DNA from: Aldehydirespirator sp965221185 | GTDB lineage: Bacteria; Actinomycetota; Acidimicrobiia; Acidimicrobiales; Aldehydirespiratoraceae | Assembly: GCA_965221185.1 (NCBI GenBank) | Contig: OZ244866.1 | Coordinates: 3,906,001 to 3,970,000, forward strand | Direction of reading: 5' to 3' | DNA: 64,000 nt | Shown: piece after piece, positions 9,921 through 20,735 of the stretch | How the letters are laid out: the number at the start of each line of letters is the position of its first letter | Position numbering within the stretch: the first letter of the stretch is position 1 | Notes under the pieces: generated by a model | The model's input: only the letters and a program-made list of their open reading frames with translations | The model's database searches: none | What the model was told of the DNA's origin: nothing | Position numbers and translations under genes: made by a program

Positions 9921-10991
9921 CTAGGCGGAGAGGACCTCGCCTAGGCCCATGGCCGCGGCCACCTCTACCTGGTCGAAGCGGCAGGAGTCGGGGGTGCGGT
10001 CGGGGCGCCAGCGCACGAATCGGGTGGTGCCCCGGAAGCGGCCGTTGAGCATGGCCTCGTACTTGACCTCCGCGACCAGCGCTATCTGCAGCGGCACCCA
10101 CGGCTGCTGTTGACGCTGCCCCGACCAGCGGTTGGGGGTGCCGGGCATCACCGTGCCCTCGGCATGGGCGACGGGGTCCATCCACTCCGCCCACGGGTGC
10201 TGCCTCGGGTCGGCCATCACGTGGGCCGCGAGTTCATCGAGGAACTCGCGGCGCCGCTGGGCGGTGAAGCTGGCCGCCACCCCGCAGTGGTGCAGGTCGC
10301 CGGCGTCGTCGTGCAGTCCCACCACCAGCGACCCCACGCCGTTGCCGTCGACGTGCATCCGGTAGCCGGCCACGGCCACATCGACCGTCCGGGTGTGCTT
10401 GACCTTGAACTGCGACCGCTTGTTGGGCAGGTAGACGCCGTCGCGGGGTTTGGCGATCAGCCCGTCGAGCCCGGCGCCCTCGAAGCGCTCGTACCAGCGT
10501 TGGGCCAGCTCCCGGTCGAGGGTGGACGGGGCCAGATGCACCGGGGCCTCGAAGGCGGCGGCCATCGTCTCGAGCAGCGCCCGCCGGTGACGGAACGGCT
10601 CAGCCATCAGATTGGCGTCGGCCACCGCCAGCACGTCGAAGGCGACCATCTCGGCCGGTGTGTCGGCGGCCAGCCGGTTGACGCGGCTCTCGGCGGGGTG
10701 GATGCGCTGCTGAAGGGCGTCGAAGCCGAGTCGGTCGCCGACGCGCACGATGATCTCGCCGTCCACCACGGCCCGCGGCGGCAGCGAAGACTTGAGCGGC
10801 TCGATCAGCTCGGGGAAGTAGCGAGTTAGGGGCCGCTCGTTGCGGCTGCCGAGCACCACCTCGTCACCGTCGCGGAACACGATGCAGCGGAACCCGTCCC
10901 ACTTCGGCTCGAAGGCCAGATCGCCGTCGGGGATGCCGTCAACAGCCCGGGCCAGCATCGGCTTCACCGGCGGCATCACAGGCAGATCCAC
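9921..10991 (-). CDS. ligC: ATP-dependent DNA ligase, LigC type
   Basis: This is a 356-residue minimal ATP-dependent ligase with adenylation and OB domains only. I choose GTG 10991 because the resulting start VDLPVMPPVKPMLA matches the LigC family N-terminus; ATG 10976 is the alternative. The AMP-accepting lysine is Lys30 in FEPKWDGFR. Other ligase motifs seen are SRNERPLTRYFPEL, VVDGEIIV, AFDVL, GLIAKPRDGVY and FKVKHTRTVD. LigC proteins are accessory repair ligases in actinobacteria that act with AP or base-excision repair. No Ku or LigD neighbour is present. Confidence 0.9.
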   Translation of the reverse strand: MDLPVMPPVKPMLARAVDGIPDGDLAFEPKWDGFRCIVFRDGDEVVLGSRNERPLTRYFPELIEPLKSSLPPRAVVDGEIIVRVGDRLGFDALQQRIHPAESRVNRLAADTPAEMVAFDVLAVADANLMAEPFRHRRALLETMAAAFEAPVHLAPSTLDRELAQRWYERFEGAGLDGLIAKPRDGVYLPNKRSQFKVKHTRTVDVAVAGYRMHVDGNGVGSLVVGLHDDAGDLHHCGVAASFTAQRRREFLDELAAHVMADPRQHPWAEWMDPVAHAEGTVMPGTPNRWSGQRQQQPWVPLQIALVAEVKYEAMLNGRFRGTTRFVRWRPDRTPDSCRFDQVEVAAAMGLGEVLSA

Positions 10992-11173
10992 GGCTGCGAG
11001 CCTACGTGCCGGGCCCACCCCGTTTCGCAAGCAGCGAACCCTGACCGGACGGCGAGCAATCCATGCAGAATCGATCGGCTCGCGTGGCACGCCACCGAGA
11101 GGCGAGCGCAGGTCGGCTGTCCCATGGCTAGGTTTCGTCGGCGCGTGCGGGTCGGCCGCGGCCCGGCGGGTAC

Positions 11174-13057
<1,884 letters not shown>

Positions 13058-13218
13058 GGCTCTCTGCAAGGAACGGTCGCTGACAAGCGGTCTCCTCGCT
13101 GGCCAGACGCTCGCCGCGCCGCCCTGCGTGTCGTTCTGCAAGAAGCGGTCGCGGCCAACGCGTCGTGTACGAACAGCCTCGGGCCGCCTCCAGCCGGCGG
13201 CCTGCCTACGATGCGGAC

Positions 13219-14358
13219 ATGAGCGCAGAGACCCGCCCCTTCACCGCCGAGGTTGCCGACGCCGAGATCGAAGACCTCAGGGCCCGGCTGGCCCGCACCC
13301 GCTGGCCCGAGTCCGAGGTCGTCGACGACTGGACGCAGGGCATCCCCCTCGCGTACCTCCGGGAGGTGTGCGAGTACTGGGCCAGCGACTACGACTGGCG
13401 CCGCTGTGAGGCCGCCATCAACGCCCGGTCCAACTTCCTCACGGCCATCGACGGCCTCGACATTCACTTCCAGCACATCCGCTCGGCTCACGCAGGCGCC
13501 CTGCCGATGATCGTCACCCACGGCTGGCCCGGCTCGGTGCTGGAGTTCACAGGGGTGATCGACCCCTTAGTCGATCCGACCGCTCACGGCGGCCGCGAAA
13601 GCGACGCCTTCCACCTGGTGCTGCCGTCGCTGCCCGGTTACGGGTTCAGCGCCAAGCCCGCCGCGCCCGGCACCGGCGTCGAGCGCATAGCCACGATGTG
13701 GGACGAGATGATGGGCCGCCTCGGCTACGACAGCTACGTGGCTCAGGGCGGCGACTGGGGCTCGGCCGTTACCACCCACATCGGCATGCAGAACCTCGGG
13801 CGGTGCCGGGCCATACACACCAACATGCCGGTGGCCGGGCCCACCAAGGAGTCGATGGCGGATCTGACGCCCAAGGAGCAGGCCGCGCTCGAGTCGATGG
13901 GCTACTACGACAAGTGGGACTCCGGGTACTCCAAGCAGCAGTCGAGCCGGCCCCAGACCATCGGCTACAGCCTGGTGGACTCACCGGTGGGACTGGCCGG
14001 CTGGATCCTCGAGAAGTTCTGGTCGTGGACAGACCGCAGCGCCCACCCCGAGGACCACTACAGCCGCGACCAACTGCTCGACAACGTGTCGCTGTACTGG
14101 TTCACCGCGACGGGCGCGTCGTCGGCCCGGCTCTACTGGGAGAGCTTCGCCAACTTCGCCGGCGGCGAGGTGGACATCCCCTCGGCGTGCAGCATCTTCC
14201 CCAACGAGGTCTTCCGGGCCAGCCGGCGCTGGGCTGAGAAGCGCTACACCGACATCCGGTACTGGAACGAGCCCGAGGCGGGCGGGCACTTCGCCGCCTT
14301 CGAGCAGCCCGAGCTGTTCGTGGCTGAGATGCGGGCCGCCTTCAAGTTCTTGCGCTGA
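13219..14358 (+). CDS. Epoxide hydrolase, EHN/alpha-beta hydrolase family
   Basis: This is a 379-residue cytosolic enzyme. The N-terminal EHN module (RPFTAEVADAEIEDLRARLA, WPESEV) precedes an alpha/beta-hydrolase fold with the oxyanion HGWPGS motif, the nucleophile Asp in GGDWGSAVTTH and a C-terminal His in GGHFAAFEQPE. These match microsomal-type epoxide hydrolases that open epoxides to diols. I use ATG 13219 (MSAETRPF) instead of a longer GTG frame. It stands alone with no obvious partner. Confidence 0.9.
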   Translation: MSAETRPFTAEVADAEIEDLRARLARTRWPESEVVDDWTQGIPLAYLREVCEYWASDYDWRRCEAAINARSNFLTAIDGLDIHFQHIRSAHAGALPMIVTHGWPGSVLEFTGVIDPLVDPTAHGGRESDAFHLVLPSLPGYGFSAKPAAPGTGVERIATMWDEMMGRLGYDSYVAQGGDWGSAVTTHIGMQNLGRCRAIHTNMPVAGPTKESMADLTPKEQAALESMGYYDKWDSGYSKQQSSRPQTIGYSLVDSPVGLAGWILEKFWSWTDRSAHPEDHYSRDQLLDNVSLYWFTATGASSARLYWESFANFAGGEVDIPSACSIFPNEVFRASRRWAEKRYTDIRYWNEPEAGGHFAAFEQPELFVAEMRAAFKFLR

Positions 14359-14399
14359 GTCGAACTGCCGGTCGCTGGGATTCTGGTCGGGCGATGGGG

Positions 14400-15830
14400 T
14401 CAGGTGTCGATGAGCCAGGCGAGCAAGGCGGTGGGCACCGCGGCTGTTTCCGGGTCGTCGAGATCCAGCTCGGTGCGGGTGGCCACCAGGCCCCGCCACG
14501 GCGAGGCTGCCAGGGTCCGGCCCGCCGTCCGGCGCCAGCGACCGTCGACGTACTTGGACTCGATGGCCAGCCCTCCGAAACCGGGACCGACGAAGTCGAT
14601 CTCGGCGCCCGTCGCGGACCGGTGGTGCAGCACACGGTCGAAGGACGCGTAGCTGTTGTCGCCGTCCCGGACGCTGCTGCGGAGCAGCGCCATGCCCAGT
14701 TGCTGCTCCGACAGAGCGGTCTCGTCGGCCGCCCAGGCCCGCCCGGCATCGCCGTCCGTTGCGAGCTGCGTATAGATCGGGTCGGTGAAGTAGATCTTCT
14801 CTTGGGCGCGCAGCTTCGGTTGCAGGCCGCTCTCGCGGTGGGCGGGCCACACGATGAAGGACTCGCGCAGGTCGTCTATGCGACGCTGGGCGGTGGGAGG
14901 CGACACGTCGATCTCGCGGGCGAGGCCGGCGGCGCTGAACCGCGACCCGAGCCCCTTGGTGAGCCGGCGCAGCATCGCCGCGGTCTGCGGGTCGGAGAGC
15001 CGGGCCCGCTGGAAAGCGTCGCCGCTGATCACGCCGACCAGCGCTAGCCGGAGGCTCTCGTCGGGCAGGCGGGAGCGGACGTGACTGGCGACGGCAAGGG
15101 GGAAGCCGCCCACGCGCAGGTAGTCCTCCCAGGCTTCCACCAGCACGTGCAGCCAGGGCACGAGGCGGTAGGTCGCCTCCCGGAGGCGGCTCGGCGTGAG
15201 GTCGGCCACCGCGAGAGGCGGCAGCGAAGCGACGTCCTCCGGGGCTGGATCGCGGGACACGAGCGCCACGAACGTGCGGAAGCCGACGGGGAGCATCACT
15301 CGGTCCGGGCGAGTGGCCGGTCCGCGCCGTCCGGCCAGGTCGCCGACGGAATCCCGCAGGTTCGACGACGACGAGCCCGTGAGCACCACTGTGTCGCGGC
15401 GGAACCTGGGGTCGTTGTCGCGCAGCCGCTTGATCTGCGCCGGCCAGCCGTCGGTCACGGCAGTTATCTCGTCGATGAGCCACCAGCGGGGTCCCTCCGG
15501 CGGCATCAGCCTGGCGGCCGCCCTGACCAGTGCCCCGAGGTCGTCGGCACGCCAACCGTCCACCGACATGTGCGCGATGGCTCGGGGATCGGCACCGCTG
15601 CCCATCAGGCGCTCGACGGTGCGCTTGAGTTCCACGGACTTGCCCACCCGGCGAGGACCGCGCAGCACATAGAGGCCACCCGGGGTCAAGTCGTCCAGCA
15701 CGCCCGCGGAGTGCTGGAACGGGGCCTCGGAGGCCTCTCGCAGGTCCGGGTCCCGGCTGGCCCAGTCCTCGGGCCGGGTCCACCAGAGGTTGGTTGAGGT
15801 CAGCTTCGCTTGGATCTCGCCTGCTCGCAC
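14400..15830 (-). CDS. AAA ATPase with DUF4143-like C-terminal domain
   Basis: The 476-residue protein starts at GTG 15830 with GGGAGG upstream. Walker A is GPRRVGKS (about residues 57-64) and Walker B is RWWLIDEIT (near 114-122). A sensor segment VVLTGSSSSNL follows. The C-terminal half carries a winged-helix-like part (DVSPPTAQRRIDDL) and a nuclease-like core (GAEIDFVG, LAIESKY) typical of DUF4143/DUF234 proteins. These ATPases are widespread, often mobile, and of unclear role. The DUF4143 core resembles PD-(D/E)XK folds, though activity is unproven here. Confidence 0.82.
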   Translation of the reverse strand: MRAGEIQAKLTSTNLWWTRPEDWASRDPDLREASEAPFQHSAGVLDDLTPGGLYVLRGPRRVGKSVELKRTVERLMGSGADPRAIAHMSVDGWRADDLGALVRAAARLMPPEGPRWWLIDEITAVTDGWPAQIKRLRDNDPRFRRDTVVLTGSSSSNLRDSVGDLAGRRGPATRPDRVMLPVGFRTFVALVSRDPAPEDVASLPPLAVADLTPSRLREATYRLVPWLHVLVEAWEDYLRVGGFPLAVASHVRSRLPDESLRLALVGVISGDAFQRARLSDPQTAAMLRRLTKGLGSRFSAAGLAREIDVSPPTAQRRIDDLRESFIVWPAHRESGLQPKLRAQEKIYFTDPIYTQLATDGDAGRAWAADETALSEQQLGMALLRSSVRDGDNSYASFDRVLHHRSATGAEIDFVGPGFGGLAIESKYVDGRWRRTAGRTLAASPWRGLVATRTELDLDDPETAAVPTALLAWLIDT

Positions 15831-15913
15831 GGTTGCCTCCCGGGCGGGTTGGAAGCTGCTTTCTCCCTCCAGCCCTCAAGGCGAAGACTATAACGAACCG
15901 AACGTCTAGCGGT

Positions 15914-15962
15914 TGATTAACTATGGTAATTCAAAAGAGCACCATATGATTAACTATGGTAA
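15914..15962. repeat. Pair of 16-base direct repeats
   Basis: TGATTAACTATGGTAA occurs at 15914-15929 and again at 15947-15962. The spacing is 33 bases, about three helical turns, so both copies would face the same side of the DNA. The surrounding bases are AT-rich. The pair lies 84 bases upstream of the DUF4143-type ATPase gene and could be an operator for it. Confidence 0.65.
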
Positions 15963-15977
15963 AATCAAAACTAGTGG

Positions 15978-16129
15978 TCAAGGCTGGATCGTGATCACCT
16001 GCACGTCGGGCTCCACGTCCTCCACAGCCTGGTTCCAGCGCAGGCCGATGGCTCCGAAGCGGTGCCCGTCGGTGGACATCCAGTTGCCGAAGCCGGGATC
16101 GGAGGCAGCCACCACGACGCGCACCGACC
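15978..16129 (-). pseudogene. C-terminal remnant of a DUF1214-like protein
   Basis: The minus strand reads VRVVVAASDPGFGNWMSTDG followed by HRFGAIGLRWNQ and a tail ending VITIQP before TGA (15980-15978). The pattern DPG-NW-TDGH-G---LRW is the recognisable C-terminal signature of DUF1214/DUF1254-type proteins. Upstream the frame runs into the ROK promoter and no start or body of the gene exists. The rest has been deleted. Confidence 0.55.
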
Positions 16130-16132
16130 CGC

Positions 16133-16166
16133 TTGACAGATTTATGTTTGTTCGCTAAACAAACAT
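16133..16166 (+). promoter_or_regulatory. ROK-regulator promoter with perfect inverted repeat operator
   Basis: TTGACA (16133-16138) and TAAACA (16156-16161) are spaced by 17 bases and form a likely sigma-70-type promoter. Overlapping the -10 is a perfect inverted repeat, ATGTTTGTT (16144-16152) and AACAAACAT (16158-16166), separated by CGCTA. Its position suggests autoregulation by the ROK protein encoded 30 bases downstream. Confidence 0.6.
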
Positions 16167-16196
16167 TTGTCGCAAGTATGCCCTAGGGGGGATTCG

Positions 16197-17297
16197 GTGC
16201 TGTTGCGTGTAGAGGCCAAAGCCGGACAACAAGACACTCGGGCCACCAACCGGCGGTTGGTGCTGCAGGAGCTGTTCCGCTCGAACGGTCGCAGCCGCGC
16301 CGACCTCGCCCGGATGACCGGCCTCGCGCCGGCGACCGTCTCAGCCCTGGTGGCCGACCTCCTCGACGAGGACCTCGCCGAGGAGCTCGGACGAGGGCCG
16401 GCCAAGGTCGGCAAGCCCTCCCAGCTGCTGGGGTTGAACGCTTGCTCACGGAACATCATCTGCGTCGACTTGAGTGACAGCTCGGTGCTGCGGGCCGCCG
16501 TGGTCGACCTGGCCGGTGAGATCATCCATAGGATCGAGCACCCGTTCCACGGCGTCACAGGCGAGAGAGCGGTCGCAATGACCGAAGAGGCCATCGCCGA
16601 GGCGATCTCGGCAGCGCCCGCACGGCTTCTCGGCATCGGTGTCGGAACGCCGGGTGTGGTGACGCCCGACGGCACCGTGGTCGAGGCCAGCAACTTCCGC
16701 TGGTTCGGCCTGGACCTGGCCCAGCGGCTTCATGACCGGTTCGGTCTCGCGGTGGGGATCTCCAACGACGCCAACGCGGCGGCGCTGGCCGAATACTCCT
16801 ACGGATCGATCAGCCACAACCTGATGGTCATCAAGATCGGCACCGGCGTGGGAGCCGGGATAGTCCTCAACGGCCAGCAGTACTACGGCGAGAGCTTCGC
16901 CGCCGGCGAGATCGGCCACATAGCCGTGGAGGACGACGGCCCCCGATGCCCGTGCGGCAACCGGGGCTGCCTGGAGACCTTCGTCTCGGTTCCACGGCTG
17001 AGCGCCGCTATCGCGGCCGGCGAGGATCCGCACCAGGTGGTGGCGGCTGCCGGGCGGCGGCTGGGCCTCGCCCTGGCCGGAGCGGTGAGCGTGCTCGACG
17101 TCCACGACATCGTGGTCTCCGAGTACGGGCTGCCCCTCCCAGACGAGCTGTGCCGGGCCGCCCTGGAGTCACTGCGAGCGCGCACTCTGCCCGGGCTCGG
17201 CCGCTCAGTCAATCTGCGGCCGTCGAAGCTCGGCGCCGACCTGGTCCTTCTCGGCGTGAGCGTTCTCCTGCTGAGCCAAGAGCTGGGGGTTGCCTGA
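16197..17297 (+). CDS. ROK-family transcriptional regulator
   Basis: This is a 366-residue NagC/Mlc-like protein. GTG 16197 follows AGGGGG at a 6-base gap, so I prefer it to TTG 16167. An N-terminal winged helix (RRLVLQELFRSNGRSRADLA, MTGLAPATVSALV) is followed by the ROK sugar-binding fold with GIGVGTPGVV, GISNDANAAALAE, GEIGHIAVEDDG and the zinc motif CPCGNRGCLE. It probably represses the downstream amino-sugar cluster and is relieved by an amino sugar or its phosphate. This is inferred from its neighbours. Confidence 0.88.
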   Translation: MLLRVEAKAGQQDTRATNRRLVLQELFRSNGRSRADLARMTGLAPATVSALVADLLDEDLAEELGRGPAKVGKPSQLLGLNACSRNIICVDLSDSSVLRAAVVDLAGEIIHRIEHPFHGVTGERAVAMTEEAIAEAISAAPARLLGIGVGTPGVVTPDGTVVEASNFRWFGLDLAQRLHDRFGLAVGISNDANAAALAEYSYGSISHNLMVIKIGTGVGAGIVLNGQQYYGESFAAGEIGHIAVEDDGPRCPCGNRGCLETFVSVPRLSAAIAAGEDPHQVVAAAGRRLGLALAGAVSVLDVHDIVVSEYGLPLPDELCRAALESLRARTLPGLGRSVNLRPSKLGADLVLLGVSVLLLSQELGVA

Positions 17298-17318
17298 TGG
17301 GTGCCCCGCGACAGCAAA

Positions 17319-17355
17319 CGAAGCGAACAACGGCAGATGCCACACCGTCGCTTCG
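17319..17355 (+). promoter_or_regulatory. Inverted repeat in the leader of the sugar-uptake operon
   Basis: CGAAGCGA (17319-17326) and TCGCTTCG (17348-17355) are inverted copies 21 bases apart. A shorter palindrome, TCCCATCATGGGA, lies at 17372-17384. Both sit between the regulator stop and the binding-protein gene, just ahead of the AGGAGG ribosome site. They may be operators or leader hairpins. Neither resembles the 16144-16166 operator. Confidence 0.3.
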
Positions 17356-17406
17356 CCACCAACACACCCGATCCCATCATGGGAGGGACCCAGGAGGTTT
17401 AGGACC

Positions 17407-18792
17407 ATGGCAAAACTAATGAGACTCTTAGCCGCGCTGCTCGCGTTCGGGCTAGTAGCTGCGAGTTGCGGTGATGACGACGACGGCGCACAGCCCGCGC
17501 CGGCTGAGTCCGAGCCGGCCGAGGCCGCGCCCGCTGAGCCGGAGCCGGCTGAGCCTGAGCCTGAGCCGGCCGCACCCGAGCCCACTGAGGCTCCAGAGCC
17601 GGAACCGGAAGAGGTCACGATTGCGATTGAGAGCTGGCGTTCGGATGATCAGGCGATTTGGGATGACCAGATCATCCCAGCGTTCGAGGCCGAGTATCCG
17701 CATATCAACGTGGTGTTTGCACCCACGACGCCGCTGGAGTACCCACCTGCGTTGCGGACCCGTCTAGAGGGCGGTATAGCAGGCGATTTGATCACGTGTT
17801 TCCCCTTCGATCGTTCCCGGGAGCTCTTCAATGATGGTCATCTGGCGCCGTTGAATGATCTGGATGGGATCGACAGCTTCGGTCCCTCTGCACAAAACGC
17901 TTGGCTCTCCGCGGATGGGTCGACACCGTACTGTGTGCCTATTGCATCGATCATTCAAGGGTTCTACTACAATGTGGATGCTTTCAACGCGCTCGGATTG
18001 AACGTGCCTGAGCCCGAGGGAGAGTTCTTCGAGGTGTTGCAGGCGATCCTCGACGACGGCACCTATACGCCTATCGGAACAGGCCTTTCTGAGTGGGAGG
18101 CCGAGCACATTCTGTTCCAGAACATCGGTGCGAACTATTGGAAGGGTGAAGAAGGACGGCTGGCTCTGATCAATGGAGAAGACAAGGTCACCGATCAGGA
18201 GTACATCGACACCTTCGCCACTATGGCTCGCTTGGGGCCCTATATGCACTCCGGAGCCTCCGGTATCCCCTACCCGGACGGCAAGATCCTGTTTGAGACA
18301 GGTCAGGCTGCGATCTACCCCGGTGGGTCTTGGGAGATCTCAGGGTTCGATGAGAACGCCGACTTTGAGTTCAGCGCCTTCAGGACACCGCGTCCGGATA
18401 GTCAGGACACGTGCTATATCGTCGACCATATCGACCTTGCGATTGGCCTGAATCCCGCATCGCCCAATGCTGACGCTGCTCGCACGTTCTTGTCGTGGGT
18501 GGCGGCACCTGAGTTCGCCGGCATCTACGCTGGCGCTTTGTCGGGCTTCTTCAGCTTGCAGGACACACCGGTCGAGTATGACCATCCGGTTGCTCAGGAG
18601 TTCGTGTCTTGGCGTGAGGACTGCGACTCGGCCAATCGCACCGGTTATGACGCCCTGGATTCGGGTGATCCCGAGTTTCCCATAGAGCTGAGGGAAGTTA
18701 GCAATGCTATCATCCTTGGGAACATGACTCCCGAAGACGGAGCACAGAGGCTTCAGGACGGGCTGGACTCTTGGTACACACCGGGAGGCTGA
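17407..18792 (+). CDS. Sugar ABC transporter substrate-binding lipoprotein
   Basis: This is a 461-residue family 1 extracellular solute-binding protein. ATG 17407 is preceded by a strong AGGAGG. The signal peptide ends in the lipobox VAASC near residue 21, and a long Glu/Pro/Ala spacer follows to about residue 60. The mature domain opens EEVTIAIESWRSDDQAIWDD and contains the typical PYCVPIASIIQGFYYNVDAF segment and YPGGSWEISGF. Given nagA/nagB next door, the ligand is probably N-acetylglucosamine or a chitooligosaccharide. The codons are visibly AT-richer than in the nag enzymes. Confidence 0.9.
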   Translation: MAKLMRLLAALLAFGLVAASCGDDDDGAQPAPAESEPAEAAPAEPEPAEPEPEPAAPEPTEAPEPEPEEVTIAIESWRSDDQAIWDDQIIPAFEAEYPHINVVFAPTTPLEYPPALRTRLEGGIAGDLITCFPFDRSRELFNDGHLAPLNDLDGIDSFGPSAQNAWLSADGSTPYCVPIASIIQGFYYNVDAFNALGLNVPEPEGEFFEVLQAILDDGTYTPIGTGLSEWEAEHILFQNIGANYWKGEEGRLALINGEDKVTDQEYIDTFATMARLGPYMHSGASGIPYPDGKILFETGQAAIYPGGSWEISGFDENADFEFSAFRTPRPDSQDTCYIVDHIDLAIGLNPASPNADAARTFLSWVAAPEFAGIYAGALSGFFSLQDTPVEYDHPVAQEFVSWREDCDSANRTGYDALDSGDPEFPIELREVSNAIILGNMTPEDGAQRLQDGLDSWYTPGG

Positions 18793-18845
18793 ACATAAGA
18801 TAAACTGCTGGCCGATGACACGGCCTGCAGCACACGGAGAATTCG

Positions 18846-19817
18846 TTGACCGCAGCTGAAGCGGTTGTCACCGAGGGACTCCCTCCAGGCGGGGGACCTG
18901 CCGATCGGCAGGTCCCCCGCTCGGGGTCTTCCAGGCGCCGTTGGCGCAGGTGGGGTCCGGTACTGGTATTCCTCGCGCCGGGAACGATCGTCTATTCCGT
19001 GTTCATGGTGTATCCGCTGCTTGATTCGCTGCGGCGCAGCTTCTTCGACGATGATGGCAAGTTCGCCGGGTTGGATAACTACGATACTCTGTTCACAAAC
19101 CCAACTTTCGCAGCCCGATTCTGGGACGCGCTGGGTCACAACTTCCAGTTCTTCGCGTTCCACATGTTGCTGCAAAACCCGGTCGGCCTGCTGCTCGCGG
19201 TGCTGTTGACGGCTCAGGGTGTCCGGGGCCTCAACATCTATCGGACGTTGGTCTTCTTGCCGACGACGTTGTCGGTGGTCATCGTCGGTTTCATCTGGAG
19301 ACTTATTCTGAGTCCGATATGGGGAGTCACAGCGGCTGTCGGTGTAGACACGCCGTTGCTGGGCGAATCCCGCACCGTGCTTCCGACACTGTCACTGATA
19401 TCGGTATGGCAATGGGTGGGAATCCCGATGATCTTCTTCTACGCCGTGCTTATCGCTATTCCGAAAGATCTTATTGAGGCATCCCGAGTTGACGGAGCAA
19501 GATCTTGGCAAGTGTTCCGGGACATCACATTCCCGTTGATACTGCCCATGTTGGGGATTGTCTCTATTCTTACATACATCGGCAACTTCAATGCTTTCGA
19601 TTTGATATATGCGGTCAAGGGCGTAGTCGCTGGACCTGACTTCGCTTCGGATATTATGGGCACCTTCTTTTACAGGACATTCTTTGGTGCTTCTGGAACT
19701 ACAGGTAGTGCGGCCTTGGGCGCTACTGTCGCGTCCGTGATGTTCCTTATCATCTTGGTCGGGGTATTGCTGTACATGTTCGGTTGGCAGCGACGCATCA
19801 CCACATACGAGCTATGA
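18846..19817 (+). CDS. Sugar ABC transporter permease (MalF-type)
   Basis: This is a 323-residue inner-membrane protein with six hydrophobic segments, the first at VLVFLAPGTIVYSVFMVYPL. The EAA loop that docks the ATPase reads EASRVDGARSWQVFRDITFP. The start is TTG 18846, since no better in-frame start lies between it and the first helix. A perfect 32-base palindrome (18889-18920) lies inside codons 15-25. The stop overlaps the next permease start as ATGA. Confidence 0.9.
   Translation: MTAAEAVVTEGLPPGGGPADRQVPRSGSSRRRWRRWGPVLVFLAPGTIVYSVFMVYPLLDSLRRSFFDDDGKFAGLDNYDTLFTNPTFAARFWDALGHNFQFFAFHMLLQNPVGLLLAVLLTAQGVRGLNIYRTLVFLPTTLSVVIVGFIWRLILSPIWGVTAAVGVDTPLLGESRTVLPTLSLISVWQWVGIPMIFFYAVLIAIPKDLIEASRVDGARSWQVFRDITFPLILPMLGIVSILTYIGNFNAFDLIYAVKGVVAGPDFASDIMGTFFYRTFFGASGTTGSAALGATVASVMFLIILVGVLLYMFGWQRRITTYEL
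18889..18920. repeat. Perfect 32-base palindrome in the permease 5' coding region
   Basis: The half-site GCGGGGGACCTGCCGA is followed directly by its exact reverse complement, with no spacer. As RNA it would fold into a very stable GC hairpin about 45 bases after the start codon. A weaker stem (GGCC 18810-18813 with GGCC 18822-18825) lies in the gap before the gene. Together they could lower permease expression relative to the binding protein. Confidence 0.85.
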
Positions 19818-20692
19818 GAACTGCAACTAGGGCCTCTGCACCGCCGCACGGCGCCCCTCACATGAGGCAGCGCATTCACTGGGGACGGTGGGGCGTTCAT
19901 GCCGTTCTGCTGTCCTACACGTTCATCGCGCTCGGCCCAACATTGTTGATTATCGTCAATTCGGTGAAGTCACGTCAAGCGATCTTTGATGATGCCTTCT
20001 CGCTGCCCTCTCCTGAAACCTTCGATTTGGTGGGATACGAAACAGTCTTGAGCGGCGCAAGTTTTGATGTCTACTTTCGTAACAGTTTCATAGTGACGGT
20101 CGCTTCGGTTCTTCTGGTCGCGCTCTTTTCCTCGATGGCTGGGTTCGCTCTGACTGAATATGATTTCAGAGGCAACACTCTGCTTACTCTGTATCTGGCT
20201 ATCGGTATTATGATCCCGATCCGCCTTGGAACTGTCAGCATCCTCAAACTGATGGTAAGCCTGAATCTCATCAACACCCTGTGGGCGCTGATTCTGGTGT
20301 ACACTGCGATGGGGCTGCCACTGGGCGTTTTCTTGATGTCACAGTTCATGCGACAAGTGCCGCGAGAACTGAAGTCAGCCGCCCGCGTCGACGGCGCCAG
20401 CGAGTATCGGGTTCTTGGACTCGTGCTGCCTCTCGTCAGGCCGGGTATGGCAGCAGTGGCCGTTTTCACAATGCTGCCGGTCTGGAACGATCTGTGGTTC
20501 CCGTTGATCCTGGCGCCATCTGAAAAGACAAGGACTGTCACATTGGGCGCTTCGGCCTTCCTCGGTCAGTTTGAGAGGAATTGGAACGCCTTGCTTGCAG
20601 CTCTGACGCTTGCAATGTTACCGATCATTCTCCTCTATATCGTTTTCTCTCGACAGTTCCTCAGAGGACTCACCGAAGGTGCCATCAAGTGA
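19814..20692 (+). CDS. Sugar ABC transporter permease (MalG-type)
   Basis: This is a 292-residue permease with about six membrane helices. ATG 19814 overlaps the previous stop (ATGA) and is preferred to TTG 19784. The first helix is GVHAVLLSYTFIALGPTLLI. The EAA motif is KSAARVDGASEYRVLGLVLP, and the C-terminal FSRQFLRGLTEGAIK is typical of MalG/NgcG-like partners. It pairs with the upstream permease to form the transport channel. Confidence 0.92.
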   Translation: MRTATRASAPPHGAPHMRQRIHWGRWGVHAVLLSYTFIALGPTLLIIVNSVKSRQAIFDDAFSLPSPETFDLVGYETVLSGASFDVYFRNSFIVTVASVLLVALFSSMAGFALTEYDFRGNTLLTLYLAIGIMIPIRLGTVSILKLMVSLNLINTLWALILVYTAMGLPLGVFLMSQFMRQVPRELKSAARVDGASEYRVLGLVLPLVRPGMAAVAVFTMLPVWNDLWFPLILAPSEKTRTVTLGASAFLGQFERNWNALLAALTLAMLPIILLYIVFSRQFLRGLTEGAIK

Positions 20693-20735
20693 TTGAGCCA
20701 GTCATTGTGACCCGGGCACAATCGGGGGTGTAGCC

